Below are positions 27,855-38,934 of a stretch of DNA of 64,000 bases, in pieces (position 1 is the first letter of the stretch; every line of letters begins with the position of its first letter). The position numbers and the translations under genes are program-made. Location of the stretch: NCBI GenBank assembly GCA_946122785.1, contig CAMGYJ010000010.1:32095608-32159607 (forward strand), read 5' to 3'. Below the pieces are notes generated by a model. The model had not been told where the DNA came from. It made no database searches and was given only the letters and a program-made list of their open reading frames with translations. This DNA is from Linum tenue. Taxonomy: Eukaryota; Streptophyta; Magnoliopsida; Malpighiales; Linaceae.

Positions 27855-28739
27855 CAGGGCCGTCCCATGATATTCGGAGGCCCTGTTCGAAAATTTAAAA
27901 TGTGGCCCTAAAATTTTTCTCCACAAATTTATTAAAAATAAAATTTATTAAATAATTATAAAAAAATACATAGTCTCAGAAAATGATTACAAAAGAAATA
28001 AATGATCACCTTTCTAGTTTGACGAAGAAACCAAAACCAAATTCCCAGGGCTGTCTAATGCTTCGTGGGGGCCTTGTTCCAAAATTGAGACGTGGTCTAA
28101 ATTGACTTTTAACTATAATAAGACTAAAATGACTGTAATATCTTTCTACATAGCTTAAAATAAAATTAGGGTAATGTCTATTTTTTATCCAAACCTTTTT
28201 CAGATTCTTTTATATTATCCAAACCTATTAAAAATTTATTAATTAGCCAAAATTTTCATAATGCACCAAAATATTAGTCATTTTTACGTTATTTTTAATA
28301 ATTCTGTAACTCTTTTCTTAGTTAAAATACTAAAATTTTGGAATCTTGACCTTCATGTGTCTCTTCCAAGTCAGTATCATGTTGTCAAGTCAATATTACT
28401 AACAAAAATGCTAACCGAAAGTTAACATTGGGCTAATTTTTAGCATTTCGATAGGTTTGGATATTATAAAAGAATCTGAAATAGGTCTGGATAAAAAATA
28501 GACGTTACCCATAAAATTATCTATTATCTTTCTTATTTTCGTAGTCTTCATGATATCATTTTTAATTGTTATTATAGCTAAAATTATCTATTAAAATCGT
28601 CATCATACTCATAATCAATCAATCATATACTAAAAATATAATCTACAATGTACGATCGGTAACTATCTAAGTGGAGGCCCCTAATATTCGGAGGCCCTGT
28701 GCCGGAGGGCGGGCCAGCACACCCTCTAGGCCGGCCCTG
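27855..28739. mobile_element. hAT-type MITE nested in the 3-kb transposon
   Basis: The left end CAGGGCCGTCCCA and the right end TAGGCCGGCCCTG are inverted repeats. They are flanked by a perfect 8-bp duplication AAATTACT (27847-27854 and 28740-28747). A second end-like phrase CAGGGCTGTCTAATG near 28047 suggests internal rearrangement. No coding region is present. Confidence 0.85.
28169..28510. mobile_element. Mutator-type MITE nested in the hAT MITE
   Basis: The inverted ends GGGTAATGTCTATTTTTTAT and (reverse complement) GGGTAACGTCTATTTTTTAT extend inward for roughly 80 bp with high similarity. A perfect 9-bp duplication ATAAAATTA flanks them (28160-28168 and 28511-28519). A 9-bp duplication and GGG start indicate the Mutator superfamily. 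This is the innermost of four nested insertions. Confidence 0.9.
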
Positions 28740-29639
28740 AAATTACTAATCATTGCCCCACAACCAACCAGAAACGTGCAAGGGTAAGACTGGAAGAGAC
28801 TAAAAAATTAACTATTAATAATTTAATGGGAAACTGCCAAAAATCAAACAAACGCGGTTGTAAATATATTTTTGAGAATCCAACCTCCTCCCAACACTAA
28901 AACCGTTTCGCTGATGTTGGTCCGTCTCGACACTCGCCGCCGTCTCTCCTCCGTTTTCGCCATCTCGCGGCCTTTCTGTCGTAAGCACCACTTCGTTTCC
29001 ATCTCGTTCCCATCTGTTCCCATTCTTCAGGTTTCGCCGGCGGTGTGGAGACAAGGAGTAGTGCATGCACGGCCTGCCGACCCCATCCCGCCATTCAGCC
29101 CTTTTCGTTGCTAGTATCCCAACACCGGCGCATCTTTTCCTTTTGAGAAACGATTCCCTTTTAATAACAAGGTTAAATATTTTGAAAGTGTGGTGTATAC
29201 ATGTTAATGTTATTAACTTTGGTGCAAGGGTCATCTAATTTTCATAGCATGGTAGATGTAGGTTAATAAATACAATACTATGATTAATAATACTAGCGTT
29301 ATCTGACATCTGTTAATAATGTATGATAGTATTCGTTAACGACGGGTTGAATATTATTAAAATTGTAACTTTAATTTGTTAATAATGGTACAAGAAACAT
29401 TGACATAAATAAAAACAGTAATAATATTGTGGTGGTTGGGCAATAAAATGAATATTGTCATAGTTTTTTTGTTTGACGACGTGGTTGCAATTTTTTACGA
29501 TCGTTACTATAAAATGTTAATGACTTTGTTGATAACGGTATATACTAAACAATGCAAATCTGAATGAAATACCTTGTGATGAAAACTTAGATGGGCAAGA
29601 TACGTTAAAATTTGATAATGTAATTGAAAGTTTTTGATA

Positions 29640-30030
29640 ATGACCTTAAAAATATTAATAATGGGTAACAATACATTGATAATGAACACAGATTGGTAAT
29701 ACAACATGACTAAAAAAAACTTAATAATCACGTTGAAAATATTAATAATGGGTGAGAAAACGTTAAAAATGGAAACAAATTGATAATACTACAAATTAAT
29801 TAAGCAGATAGATTAATGATACCACACTATTAATAATGCTCACACCACTAAAAAATTGATAATACGTTGAACAATTACTAGTGGGTGAAGAAACATTAAT
29901 AATGAACAAAGATTGTTAATACTACACGTTACTTCAGCCAACAAATTAATGATAGCACACTATAAAAAAAAATTGAACATGACTTTGAAAATATTACTAA
30001 TGGATGAAGAAACGTTAATAATGAATAAAT
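29640..30030. repeat. Degenerate direct repeats rich in TTAATAATG
   Basis: The phrase ATTA(A/C)TA(A/G)TGG(G/A)TGA(A)GAAA recurs near 29741, 29875 and 29993, with a related start near 29653. Each is followed by a TTAATAATGAA(C/T)A-type phrase. Spacing is about 90-134 bp. The array belongs to the 3-kb transposon interior. Confidence 0.55.
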
Positions 30031-31006
30031 ATTGGTAATAGGTCATTATCAAATCCTCCACGATTGATGATAGCACTTCAAAATATTACAAATCATTATA
30101 AACTAAATTGATAGTAAATTTATTAGTGAATTAATTCTAATAGTGGTGCGAAAATAACCCTAAAGTACAAAACCCATGCAACAAAAAAAAAACCCTAAAT
30201 TCCATGTCACCTATCAACAAAAACCCAACACCCATGCAACAAAAAAAAACCTTAATTCCATGTAACCAAGGAATAACCCTAAAGTACAAAACATATAGTG
30301 GTGCGAAAATAACATTCTGATACAAATCAGCCGAAGACGACGGATCTACGCCCGAAAGGAGAAACACTGGCCGTCCCTGTTAACAGAACGAGCCGACGAT
30401 ATGTGTGGGCCACTGTTGAAGGACGACAAGGTCAAACGACAGGAACGATGGAGCGATGTCGAAAGCAGACCGACGGCTATGTGAACAGAGAGAACTAGTT
30501 GGCTCGACTGCTGAGGTAACTCGACGACAAGCTGGGAACATTTGAGGGCGAGACAGAAGTTGAGGAGCCGACGGCGGCGACCGCTACCGAGAACCGAAGG
30601 AACGGCCGGAGAAAAGTGATTGAAGAAAACGTTGAGAGGGAACGTGGGTTTGGAGATTAGTATGGTTAGTTATTTGAGTAGGGACGTGGGTTTAGAAATT
30701 AGTAGGTTTAATTATTTGATTTTTAAAATGATTTATAATTCCGTATATATCCATAACAACTAATTAACTAATAACTATTCACTAACTACTTAAAACCACA
30801 TTAGCCAATCACAATGCTTTAAGATCCTCCTTAAGAAAGGGGGTTTAAGTACATGAACTTAAGCCAACTCGAACGGGTATGGGCATGGTTTTAATTTTCT
30901 ACCCATTTCTTTAGTGGGTATGAATATGGGTAAAACCCGAACTACTTTGGGTAGGGGAACGGATATGCAATATCCGTGCGCAACCCGACCCGTTGCCATC
31001 CCTAAT

Positions 31007-31486
31007 TAGGATGACAATTAAATTCGTAATCGATGAAATTTGAGTCGGATATAGGTTTTACCCGTTTTATAAATTGGCGTGGTAGGATTGAGTTTTGGCG
31101 CTTTTCATCTGATTTGCATCCAAAAAGCAAAATAACGTTATTTTGTATGTACTATGAACGATATGAATGATCTATGGATGCTATTAGTCTTTCTGACTGA
31201 TATACAAACCTAATAACATTGATAATTTATGGATGTTATTATCTTCATAGAGATATATTTGTCGGAATTTTTTTGATAATACTACAATTTGGATTTGTCG
31301 AAAAAATAATGTGATTATGCTTGTGAATCCATGAAAACTCATACATACATGAGTATCCGTTAAGTTGAATTGGATTTTATCTTCTAAAATCAAATGAATA
31401 TACTACCGAGCTTTTTTAATAATACACCCTTTAAATTGGTTTGGATTTGGAAAAACCCGACCCACCCCAACTCATTACCATTCCTA
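31007..31486. mobile_element. Possible second hAT-like element abutting copy A
   Basis: Starts TAGGATGACAATTAAATTCG and ends CCAACTCATTACCATTCCTA, imperfect inverted ends of the same style as copy A, with an AT-rich non-coding body. The left end overlaps the target duplication of copy A and no 8-bp duplication is seen, so this call is weak. Confidence 0.35.
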
Positions 31487-31657
31487 GTTACGACAAAATC
31501 GTATAGCTACAATAGCGGGGAGAAATTGCAGAGGGAATAGTTAAGAGTAGCGCATTCCGGTAATCAATTTCCCAACAACCAATGTTTGTATGGTTGAATG
31601 TTTGTGTTAAAACGCTTGAAATTAAGTTGAAAATTAATCAATGATATTAGTGTTCAT

Positions 31658-33062
31658 TGATTCGGGTCCAATTGTACACATTTTACCCCTCATTTCTTGT
31701 TCGTTTTATTTAGTAGATCACCATTCCTCGTGCCTATTTTAAGCTAGGTTGTGCTTGTTTTGTTACATTTCAGGTCCTAGCACGTGTGGGAAGTTCCGAG
31801 ACGAGTTTTGGGTCATTCGGAGGTCAAAACGAGCCAAAAAGTGGAGGTTGAGCACTGTTCACGGGCTTGAGGCAAATGTCACGCCCTGAGACCTTGAAAA
31901 TCACCCCCCAGGGAGTGAAGTGATGACTTCACGGTCTGGACTCATTTATCACGGTCTTGACCGCAAACCGCTAGAAATTGGCCACTTTACGATATGGGAC
32001 TCATTTATCACGGTCTTAAGACCGTGATAATAAGTCCCATATCATAAAGTGGCCAATTTCCAGAGCGGTTTGCGGTCTCATTGGACTCAAGTCAGTTCAC
32101 GGTCTCTAAGACCATGAACTGAAGCCCCATACCATGAACTCGGCACTGTTGGGAAAATATAAAGACAACAGCGAGGAGAGAGAAAGAGGAGTTGGTTTCT
32201 GGAGAGGAATTAGTTTCTTTCTCTAGGGTTTCGACCCGAACACCAAAGGGGAGTTCTAGTCAGAGAGAGGGAGAGAGAGCTCTTGAGTGATCTTGCAACT
32301 TAATTGAAGGCATTGATCAAGCTTGGAAGCAAGGAATCAAGCCTAGAAAAAGAAGAAGATCTTGGGCTACAATTTGTAATCTCTCTCTTCTCTCTCTAGA
32401 AAATCACCCTCTTCTCTTGGGTTTAAGAACCTTAGGTCTAGATTTTGCGTTGTTGTTGATGTATGCGACAAATTCATTGTTTGATTGAGTTTATTATCTA
32501 ATTGATGGATGTTTTAATGAATGGCATGAGTTTGGATTCCATTTTCATGCCTTGAGCCTTTGACATAGGAGGGATATAATCCCCTTAGTGCCCACTATTG
32601 GCGTTTTTTGGTCACTCCTATCGTATATTCTTCGGGTAATCCCGGGGGGAGTTGATTCCATTGGTCTCCTAGCAATATTCGAAATCCTAGGTTGAATAGA
32701 GAACCTACCCATCCCTCGATTCGCCGTTCTGAGTCAATCTTGAGTGAGTCTATCTCCTAACGGTAGGGTAGTGAATCGATTAAGCGGGAATAATACCCAA
32801 CATCGTTCCAATTGACGGAACTAGGGGTTTCAACCCAAGGGAGCTCCCAACCTTGTAAATAACGAGGTTAGTGGTTAGTCTAGGTTAGTTTAATTCTTCT
32901 AATCACAATCATAGGTTGGCTAGATAACGAACCCTAAACCTGAAGTAGGGTAAGCCTAGATCCCTGTGATACGATAAATTATTATTGCTTTCTTATTCTA
33001 TACTACACCCGGTGACGGTTATACTTGGCCGGCAATTGAGATGTGTTAGTTAGAACGAGTCA
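31658..33062 (+). repeat. Probable solo LTR (Ty3-type family suspected)
   Basis: The start TGATTCGGGTCCAATTGTAC and the end region GGTTATACTTGG ... CGAGTCA match the structure of the solo LTR at 52905-55188. Flanks TTCAT and TTCAA fit a 5-bp duplication with one mismatch. No internal retrotransposon domain is present. A different pairing of flanks (AATTAATCA on both sides, further out) is also possible, so the boundaries are tentative. Assignment to a Ty3-type lineage is inference from length and structure. Confidence 0.5.
31959..32077. repeat. Near-perfect 59-bp inverted repeat (hairpin)
   Basis: GACCGCAAACCGCTAGAAAT opens the left arm; the arms meet at CGGTCTTAAGACCG with no loop. The right arm repeats the complement with only a few mismatches, through AGCGGTTTGCGGTC. 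A transcript of either strand would fold into a long stem. It lies inside the solo LTR. Confidence 0.9.
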
Positions 33063-33779
33063 TTCAAACCTAGAGATCCTAATGAAAATTTCCCTATAGT
33101 GTAAGCCATGATAATTAATCAAACAATATTTGATTAATTTCTGAAATGAGTTGAAGATTAATAAGGATACATTTATTTAACCCCAGAATCTAATTGAACA
33201 CTTACATTTCACCTAGAGGCTAGTATACAATTAACTCTCATTCGTGAACTTTCTATTCATTACTAGTTATCAACCTGCGCTCTGCGCTGGGATGCGTAAA
33301 ATGTAAGGTATTATTTGTAACCTTTAAAATGTAAGGCATTATTTGTAATCTTCTATTCTAAGCATTGTATTCTCAATACATTTTTCAGTTGATGTAGGTA
33401 GACAATGCAAGTAGTAAAAATGTTTGATTTAGAATACACTGTGTCGAAGAGAACGCTAGAGCGAAACAGAAGATAGAGAGTGAAATCGGATAAAAAATGA
33501 GAGAGAAAGAGTCCATTTCCTTGTCATCCTCTCATACTGCCAACAATGTCCAACAACAAACCATTTCAATGGCAAAGGTGCAGGATTTCTAGGCAAAAAA
33601 AAAAAAAAAAACACGGAGATCAATTCTGGCATCTGTACATGGATACAAAGCATAAGCAATACTTAAATCAATACACAGTTTTTTAAGTCTTCAAACACCA
33701 AAACAGCAATGCAGGTCCAGCACAAACATCAAGTAGAAAGAAAAAAAAAGAGCAAATAGCAAATGCGGCTGAAGCTTGA

Positions 33780-35160
33780 GTACCCTTTCCGAATGACCAG
33801 CATAGCCAGTGAAGGAGCCAGCTCAGACCTCAAAGCAACACGGCGATTCCAACGATCTTCGAAACAATACAACTGCAGAGAAGTGAAACCATTAGGAAGG
33901 GAACCATTCATAACCTACAATGGTTTTTTACCTGAAAAGCATTCTAGTTAAGAGTCCTAAGCACCAACATTTGAGCAGAGCAATCAAATTGCAGTTTACT
34001 TCCCCTTCATCCATCACAGAATACTGATTCTATACCTATGGCTGAGAAACTGAGAATTATAATAGTTTCGGACCAGCACACCAACCTGGCCCCTATTTTC
34101 CTCTCCAGCTTTCCCAATGAACAAAGCTTCATACTCTAACACCGGGAAATCAACATCTTTGAATCCATACAACCACGAAACCTTCAAACAAACAAATTCA
34201 TGCAGAAAATTACACTTAACGGAAGTCATTGCAGTCATCCAGTCACTGTCGCAAACAATTCAGACAGTTCTAAATCTACTATCACCTCTTTGAAGTTGTG
34301 GAAGGGCCATTTGTGGCGGCGTATTAACTCGGGAGGGAAATATCTGATTCCTTTAGGAGAACCATCAGATATTGATCTCCTATGAATCGCATCTCAACCG
34401 GCTCAAAGAAATTGAGAGAGCAGCCAGGTCCCCGAAGACCAGTATGAAGCCGCTTGTCCCCTCATCTTTGTTGCCGGCGTCGCCGAGTCCTCATTTCGTC
34501 TAATGAATTAGAATGAAAACAAAAATCAGAACCAAAAAGACTCCAAATCAGAACCCAGAAAGACAAATACATAAACACCTCTGATTGACGGGATTCTTGC
34601 AATACATCATCGCCGGGATGCGAGGCTCCGGCGTCTAGTCGCACTCACAGAGTTGTAAGAAAAGAGCTGGAGAGTGATTTGTCTCCAGGATTGAGATGAC
34701 AGGAACCAAATGAGTCAATGGAATTAAGAGATGAAGACCTCATATCATAAACATGGAAGAGAGAGAATGAGAGAAGGGAGAAATAAACCAGGTAAATTAA
34801 AACTCACCATGAATGGATCGGATCCCCAAAATTCGGTGTGCCGAAAGTGACGGTGAGAGAAATCGGAGTGCCGGCATTCCAACATCGACTCGTCGCGAAA
34901 ACCCCAGAAAACATATCGCCGGATCCCGTCAATCCCTACAATCTCATGGAGTTTGATAAAACACCATCAAACAAACGATTGAGGCGACCAGTGATGCAAA
35001 AAGAGAAGCAAAAACGAAATGAAATTTCATAGATCGAGAGCTCACCAATTGATCCCATGAATTAATCACCCCGACTTCAGCTGACAGTTTCCCGGCGGTC
35101 CCTCGCCAAGTTTAAAGGTACAGAGATCCACCAGCGGAGACATTGACCTTTGAATAATCC
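33780..35160 (-). pseudogene. Exon-like segments inside the Helitron, possible captured gene
   Basis: The minus strand has several codon-like blocks separated by AT-rich intron-like DNA. Examples are MSPLVDLCTFKLGEG (about 35160-35070), ATSRCWNAGTPISLTVTF (about 34900-34820), GSPKGIRYFPPELIRRHKWP (about 34375-34310), VSWLYGFKDVDFPVLEYEAL (about 34180-34115) and SLQLYCFEDRWNRRVALRSE (about 33885-33825). I do not recognise the family. Helitrons commonly carry such host fragments, so capture is inferred from context. Confidence 0.35.
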
Positions 35161-35512
35161 TGGTCTTCGACGGCTGGGCTGCAGTTACCAATCGGAGCAA
35201 ACAAAGAGCAGTAGAGAGGCAGAGAGAAGGTGCAGAGAGGGATGATGACAATTGCTTTTGGGTTTGCAGAGAGCACCGACATGAAGAGAGAAAGAGAGCG
35301 AGCAGTCGCGAGGAGAGGATAATGAAAAGAGGGCAGAAAGTAAAATTCTGATCTCTACACACTTTCTCCCTTCTTGGATCCCCTTTTCTCTGCAACTGGG
35401 TTCGGTGAAATGTGCGGTGGAGAAGGAAGCGAGCTTCCCAATTTGGCCGCTCAATCCCCTCAAACGCAGAGAGAGAAAAACCCCAAACAAATATCCACAA
35501 AGCCTTAGTAAA

Positions 35513-35911
35513 GTTTCCCCAAAACCAAGACCCCACTGCCATCGAAAACCCACCAGAACCTGGATCCCTGCCTCTCCCCCATTGCCCAACCCACTCACCT
35601 TTATCTGCTCTCTCCCTCAGCATCGCCCATTATCATATCCATCAGCAGTAGCCTTCCCTCCTCAAAGAGGTGAAATAGGAAAGTAGGAGAGAGAAGGGGA
35701 AAACAAAGCCTCAGTGGAGTTTCCTCAAAACCAAGACCCCACTGCCATCGAAAACCCACCCAGAACCTGAATCCCTGCCTCTCCCCATTGCCCAACCCCT
35801 CACCTTTATCTGTTCTCTCCCTCAGCATCGCCCACTATCACATCCATCAGCAGTAGCATTCTCTTCTCAAAGAGGTGAAGTAGGAAAGTAGGAGAGAGAG
35901 AAGGGGAAATG
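35513..35911. repeat. Tandem duplication, 206-bp unit
   Basis: The block starting GTTTCCCCAAAACCAAGACC at 35513 recurs at 35719 as GTTTCCTCAAAACCAAGACC. High similarity continues through CAGCATCGCCCA, the CAGCAGTAGC stretch and GGAAAGTAGGAGAGAGA. It lies near the 3' end of the Helitron. Confidence 0.85.
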
Positions 35912-36391
35912 AGTGTTGATTTGAGGGCGGCTTCCTACCCACAGCAAATACCTGCAACAAAACAAAGTAGGACAAACACGGTGGGCCCAACCGTAGACCA
36001 AGAACCAATAGGAAGAGGGTGAATAGTAATTTTAGGTGTATATGAATAGGAATTTCGGGTCTAGGTGAATAGTAAACCCAGTCTTGGTGTACTGGGATAA
36101 CTTGTTCTAATATCACTTCCATTTCATAGACTTTCTCATACCTTTTTTATTGAATACCTTGTCATCTTTTCACCATTTGACAAGATATCCTGCCCATATT
36201 TTTGTAAAGACCTAACAGCCAGTGTTCTAACTTTTAACCTTGTTTCATACCTATTATCCTTTGGTGCTTACTTCCAAATGCTCATATTAACAGTCTATAC
36301 TCTTTTAACCAAGCATTCCAAATAGAGCCCTATCGGCCAACACAGTCCATATATGTCGAAGGAGGCAAGCTATGTTTCACGATTTAAGAAT

Positions 36392-36617
36392 GGGATTAAA
36401 TACAATATTTTGTTTATTATTAGTTCTAATTTTATGTTTGTTTGGTTGGTTAGTTTGTTGGTTTTGTGTTGTTTCTGAATTATTGAGAACTTATCTTCAT
36501 CCATACTATGGGATTAAATACAATATTTTGTTTATTCATTAGTTCTAATTTTATGTTTGTTTGGTTGGTTTTTGTGCTGTTTATGAATGATTGAAAACTT
36601 ATCTTTATCCATAGTAA
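36392..36617. repeat. Tandem duplication, 118-bp unit
   Basis: GGGATTAAATACAATATTTT starts at 36392 and again at 36510. The following TTTATGTTTGTTTGGTTGGT and ACTTATCTT(C/T)ATCCATA phrases are repeated as well. Non-coding. Confidence 0.85.
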
Positions 36618-36720
36618 GAAAGGAAAATTTTGTGGGTGACAAAAATTAATAAATTAATAACTTGAGTGACCAAATGTATAATTATCCTATATTCTAATAT
36701 AATTTGTAAATTTATCACTT

Positions 36721-36990
36721 CTATTATGCTTTAATGTATTGGTGTTTTAAAGTACAACTTGAAGTTGTACTATAACACTAAAGGTACAAATTGAAGTTGT
36801 ACTTGTACCATAAGAGAATTTGACCTTTATATTATGGTACAATATAAAAGTACAACTTTAGTTTGTTCCATAAAAAGATTTTACAAAAAATATAGGTATA
36901 ATTTAAAGTTGTACCATAACGTTAAATGTACAATTTCAAGTTGTACAATAAAAGCAAAAACTAAAGCACCAATCCGTTAAAGCATAATAA
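36721..36990. mobile_element. Foldback MITE of about 270 bp
   Basis: The left end CTATTATGCTTTAATGTATTGGTG pairs with the reverse complement of the right end, TTATTATGCTTTAACGGATTGGTG (each quoted in part). The interior has repeated GTACAACTT(G/C)AAGTTGTAC-like palindromes. The target duplication is not clear. Confidence 0.6.
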
Positions 36991-37178
36991 AATTCCTCTC
37001 GTAAAATAGTGTCATCCACGCATAACAATCCTCCGCCAAGATAAGGGAAGAAGGAAAATTACATAAGTTGGGGAAGGGATAACATTAAAAAAATTACAAT
37101 TAAACGAATTTGTATTGAAAAGCAAACCAAATTGACCTATTATGTATTTTTTGGGTCAAAACACAAAAAGCAATTGTA

Positions 37179-37523
37179 GGGGTCGTTTGGAAGTTGCGAT
37201 TGTTTTGTTAAGATTGTCATTATGCATGTATTGTTTACAATGCATCGTTTTTTTTAGCAGAAACAATACATGGATTGTTTCTGTGATGTGACAAAAACTA
37301 TCACTCATTTTGAGTGATTGTTATATCTCAACTTTTAGTTGTGATTGTTGAGATAGTTGAGTTGAGATTGTTTTGTCTCAGCTTTTAGCTATTGCGACAC
37401 ACACAAACACACATACCAAACGTTGTATTCTACAATACATCAAACTTGACAATACATGTATAATATTATACATGCATTCTCAACAATACATCTACTTAAC
37501 AATCGCAACTTCCAAACGACCCC
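37179..37523. mobile_element. Tourist-like MITE (PIF/Harbinger type) of 345 bp
   Basis: The first 26 bases, GGGGTCGTTTGGAAGTTGCG plus ATTGTT, are exactly the reverse complement of the last 26. The 3-bp flank GTA is present on both sides. The GGG-GTTTGG end style is typical of Tourist-like MITEs. Confidence 0.75.
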
Positions 37524-37825
37524 GTAATGGGATGTTCTACCTCTATCTCGTGTTATTAATTACTCGAGCATGAGATCCCAATAATATCATGTTACAACTA
37601 ATGAACCAATTTAGACTCCAAGTTATCACTAATAGAATTTGGCAAAAAAAAAAAAGTTATCACTAATAGAACTACCTATAGGAGATCGAACACACTTACT
37701 CGCTAAATAGCCGGCCAAATGATTTTTGTTCTCTCTCTATATGTATGTATAAATCTAATGTCATCAAAATTGTCTACCATAATTATGATTTGATGGATCA
37801 TAGGAGTGTAACTATGATCGTCACT
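37524..37825. other. Short intergenic stretch, nothing recognised
   Basis: AT-rich DNA with a local duplication of AGTTATCACTAATAGAA near 37620 and 37655. No gene signal. Confidence 0.4.
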
Positions 37826-38260
37826 CACTACAATAAATTCGGTCTGTTCTGATGAAACAATTTTGTTATATTAGATACTTATTTTGTCAAATTAGTTATA
37901 AACTGTAACATTTTCTTTCAGTATATCCGAGGTTCTCAACAGTCTATTGTGACAAACAGAGATATTATGACGACATATTTTGTCATTACGGTTGTCATAA
38001 TATGATGATATTTGGACTATTGTTCGTCATATTAGACGATTATATTTTGGCATAACTGTATATTGTGACAATGTTGTTTTGTCATACCTGAATATTATGA
38101 CGCGTTATATTTGTCTTATTTGTCTCATGTCTAATATGACATGAGCTCTGTTTGTCAGTCAATGTATATAATTTGACAAACGGAGATGTTATGGCAACAT
38201 ATTTTGTCATTAATTTTGTCATAATTTGCTTAATTTGACAACATTGTTTGTCATAATACA
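37826..38260. repeat. Outer subterminal repeat zone of the CACTA element
   Basis: Short inverted motifs recur here: TGACAAACAGAG, TGACGACATATTTTGTCAT, TGACAATGTTGTTTTGTCAT and TTTGTCATAATTTG. They match the TGACGAA...TTTTGTCAT units of the 32-bp array at 45435. In CACTA elements such motifs are bound by TnpA. That role here is inferred. Confidence 0.6.
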
Positions 38261-38489
38261 CGACTCAAGATATAGTGCATAACCAATGGTTATGCACCCA
38301 TGAGTAACTAAATTTGGACCCTTCATTCAGAAAATCCATATATAAGGGTAGAGAATTAAATGCATTTTTATTTTCCCTTGTTTTCTTAATCGGCTCATAT
38401 ATTCTTCGTTTTAACTTGGATTTCAATTTTTTTTTTTGCACAGATGGAACCAGTTCGTTGTGCTCTACAAATTGAGATTCATTTTTTTT

Positions 38490-38829
38490 TGTTATAAACG
38501 TGCTGCTACGGATCGGGAAATCGCCGGAATCAATAAAGCAATAATACGAAAACGAGAACCAAAAAACACAGACACACGATTTACGTGGTTCACTAACACG
38601 TGTTAGCTAGTCCACGGGAGAGAGAGGGCCAGTTTCACTATATCGAGGAGATTACAGATTATAGAGGAGTATTAGAAGTATATATAGTACTTCTCCATGT
38701 GGGTCTAAACCTAATCCAATCTGGCAACGGAAACGGTTACAGAGCAGGCCCAGAACCCTAACCCAAATAACAGCGAGACCCCCGACTACAGTCGTAGCGG
38801 CTGATAGTCCGATTCAAGTCACATCAACA
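38490..38829 (-). repeat. 3' LTR of copia element 2
   Basis: A 340-bp copy starting TGTTGATGTGACTTGAATC on the minus strand. A purine-rich AGGTGGAGATT precedes it on that strand as the polypurine tract. Confidence 0.9.
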
Positions 38830-38883
38830 AATCTCCACCTTGACTTGAATCCTCTTTCTCTGAAATCTCTGATGTACTCTGCT

Positions 38884-38886
<3 letters not shown>

Positions 38887-38931
<45 letters not shown>
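38887..38931. repeat. (CT)n microsatellite
   Basis: About 22 CT units between the 3' LTR and the RNase H coding end of copia element 2. Confidence 0.95.

Positions 38932-38934
<3 letters not shown>

Larger units (their letters stand above)
27796..30844. mobile_element. About 3-kb DNA transposon with TTAA-flanked terminal repeats, nested in hAT copy A
   Basis: The left end after TTAA reads ACCCTATTCCTTAAGGAAGA and the right end, reverse complemented, reads ACCCCCTTTCTTAAGGAGGA. Both are followed by TCTTAAA, giving imperfect terminal inverted repeats. TTAA flanks both ends. TTAA is self-complementary, so part of it could belong to the inverted repeat. The interior has a GC-rich coding-like tract near 28890-29110, degenerate repeats near 29640-30030 and a second GC-rich tract near 30320-30660. 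No transposase is seen. A few extra bases (GAATTAGATCCGATCC left, GTACATGAACTTAAGCCAAC right) lie between these ends and clean copy-A sequence, so the exact boundary is tentative. Confidence 0.5.
27361..31004. mobile_element. hAT-type non-autonomous element, copy A, interrupted
   Basis: The left end TAGAGTCGGTAAAAATATCC and the right end GACCCGTTGCCATCCCTA match the two ends of the uninterrupted copy at 53292-53797. Flanks are GTTAGGAT (27353-27360) and ATTAGGAT (31005-31012), an 8-bp duplication with one change, which indicates hAT. The element body is split around 27796-30844 by another transposon. No coding capacity belongs to this family. Confidence 0.75.
33270..36110 (+). mobile_element. 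Probable non-autonomous Helitron
   Basis: The 5' end is TCAACCTGCGCTCTGCGCTG preceded by A. The 3' end is CTAA followed by host T. A 6-bp stem (CCCAGT at 36077-36082 with ACTGGG at 36091-36096) ends 14 nt before the 3' terminus. TC start, CTRR end, A/T insertion site and a 3' hairpin are the structural marks of Helitrons, and no target duplication is expected. No Rep/helicase is encoded, so it is non-autonomous. The interior carries exon-like tracts on the minus strand and a 206-bp tandem duplication. Confidence 0.6.

Noticed and set aside
35066..35623. A 185-residue minus-strand reading frame
   Set aside because: Low-complexity serine/leucine-rich translation overlapping a tandem duplication. 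Only the last part (about 35160-35070) looks codon-like, and it is mentioned as a possible captured segment.
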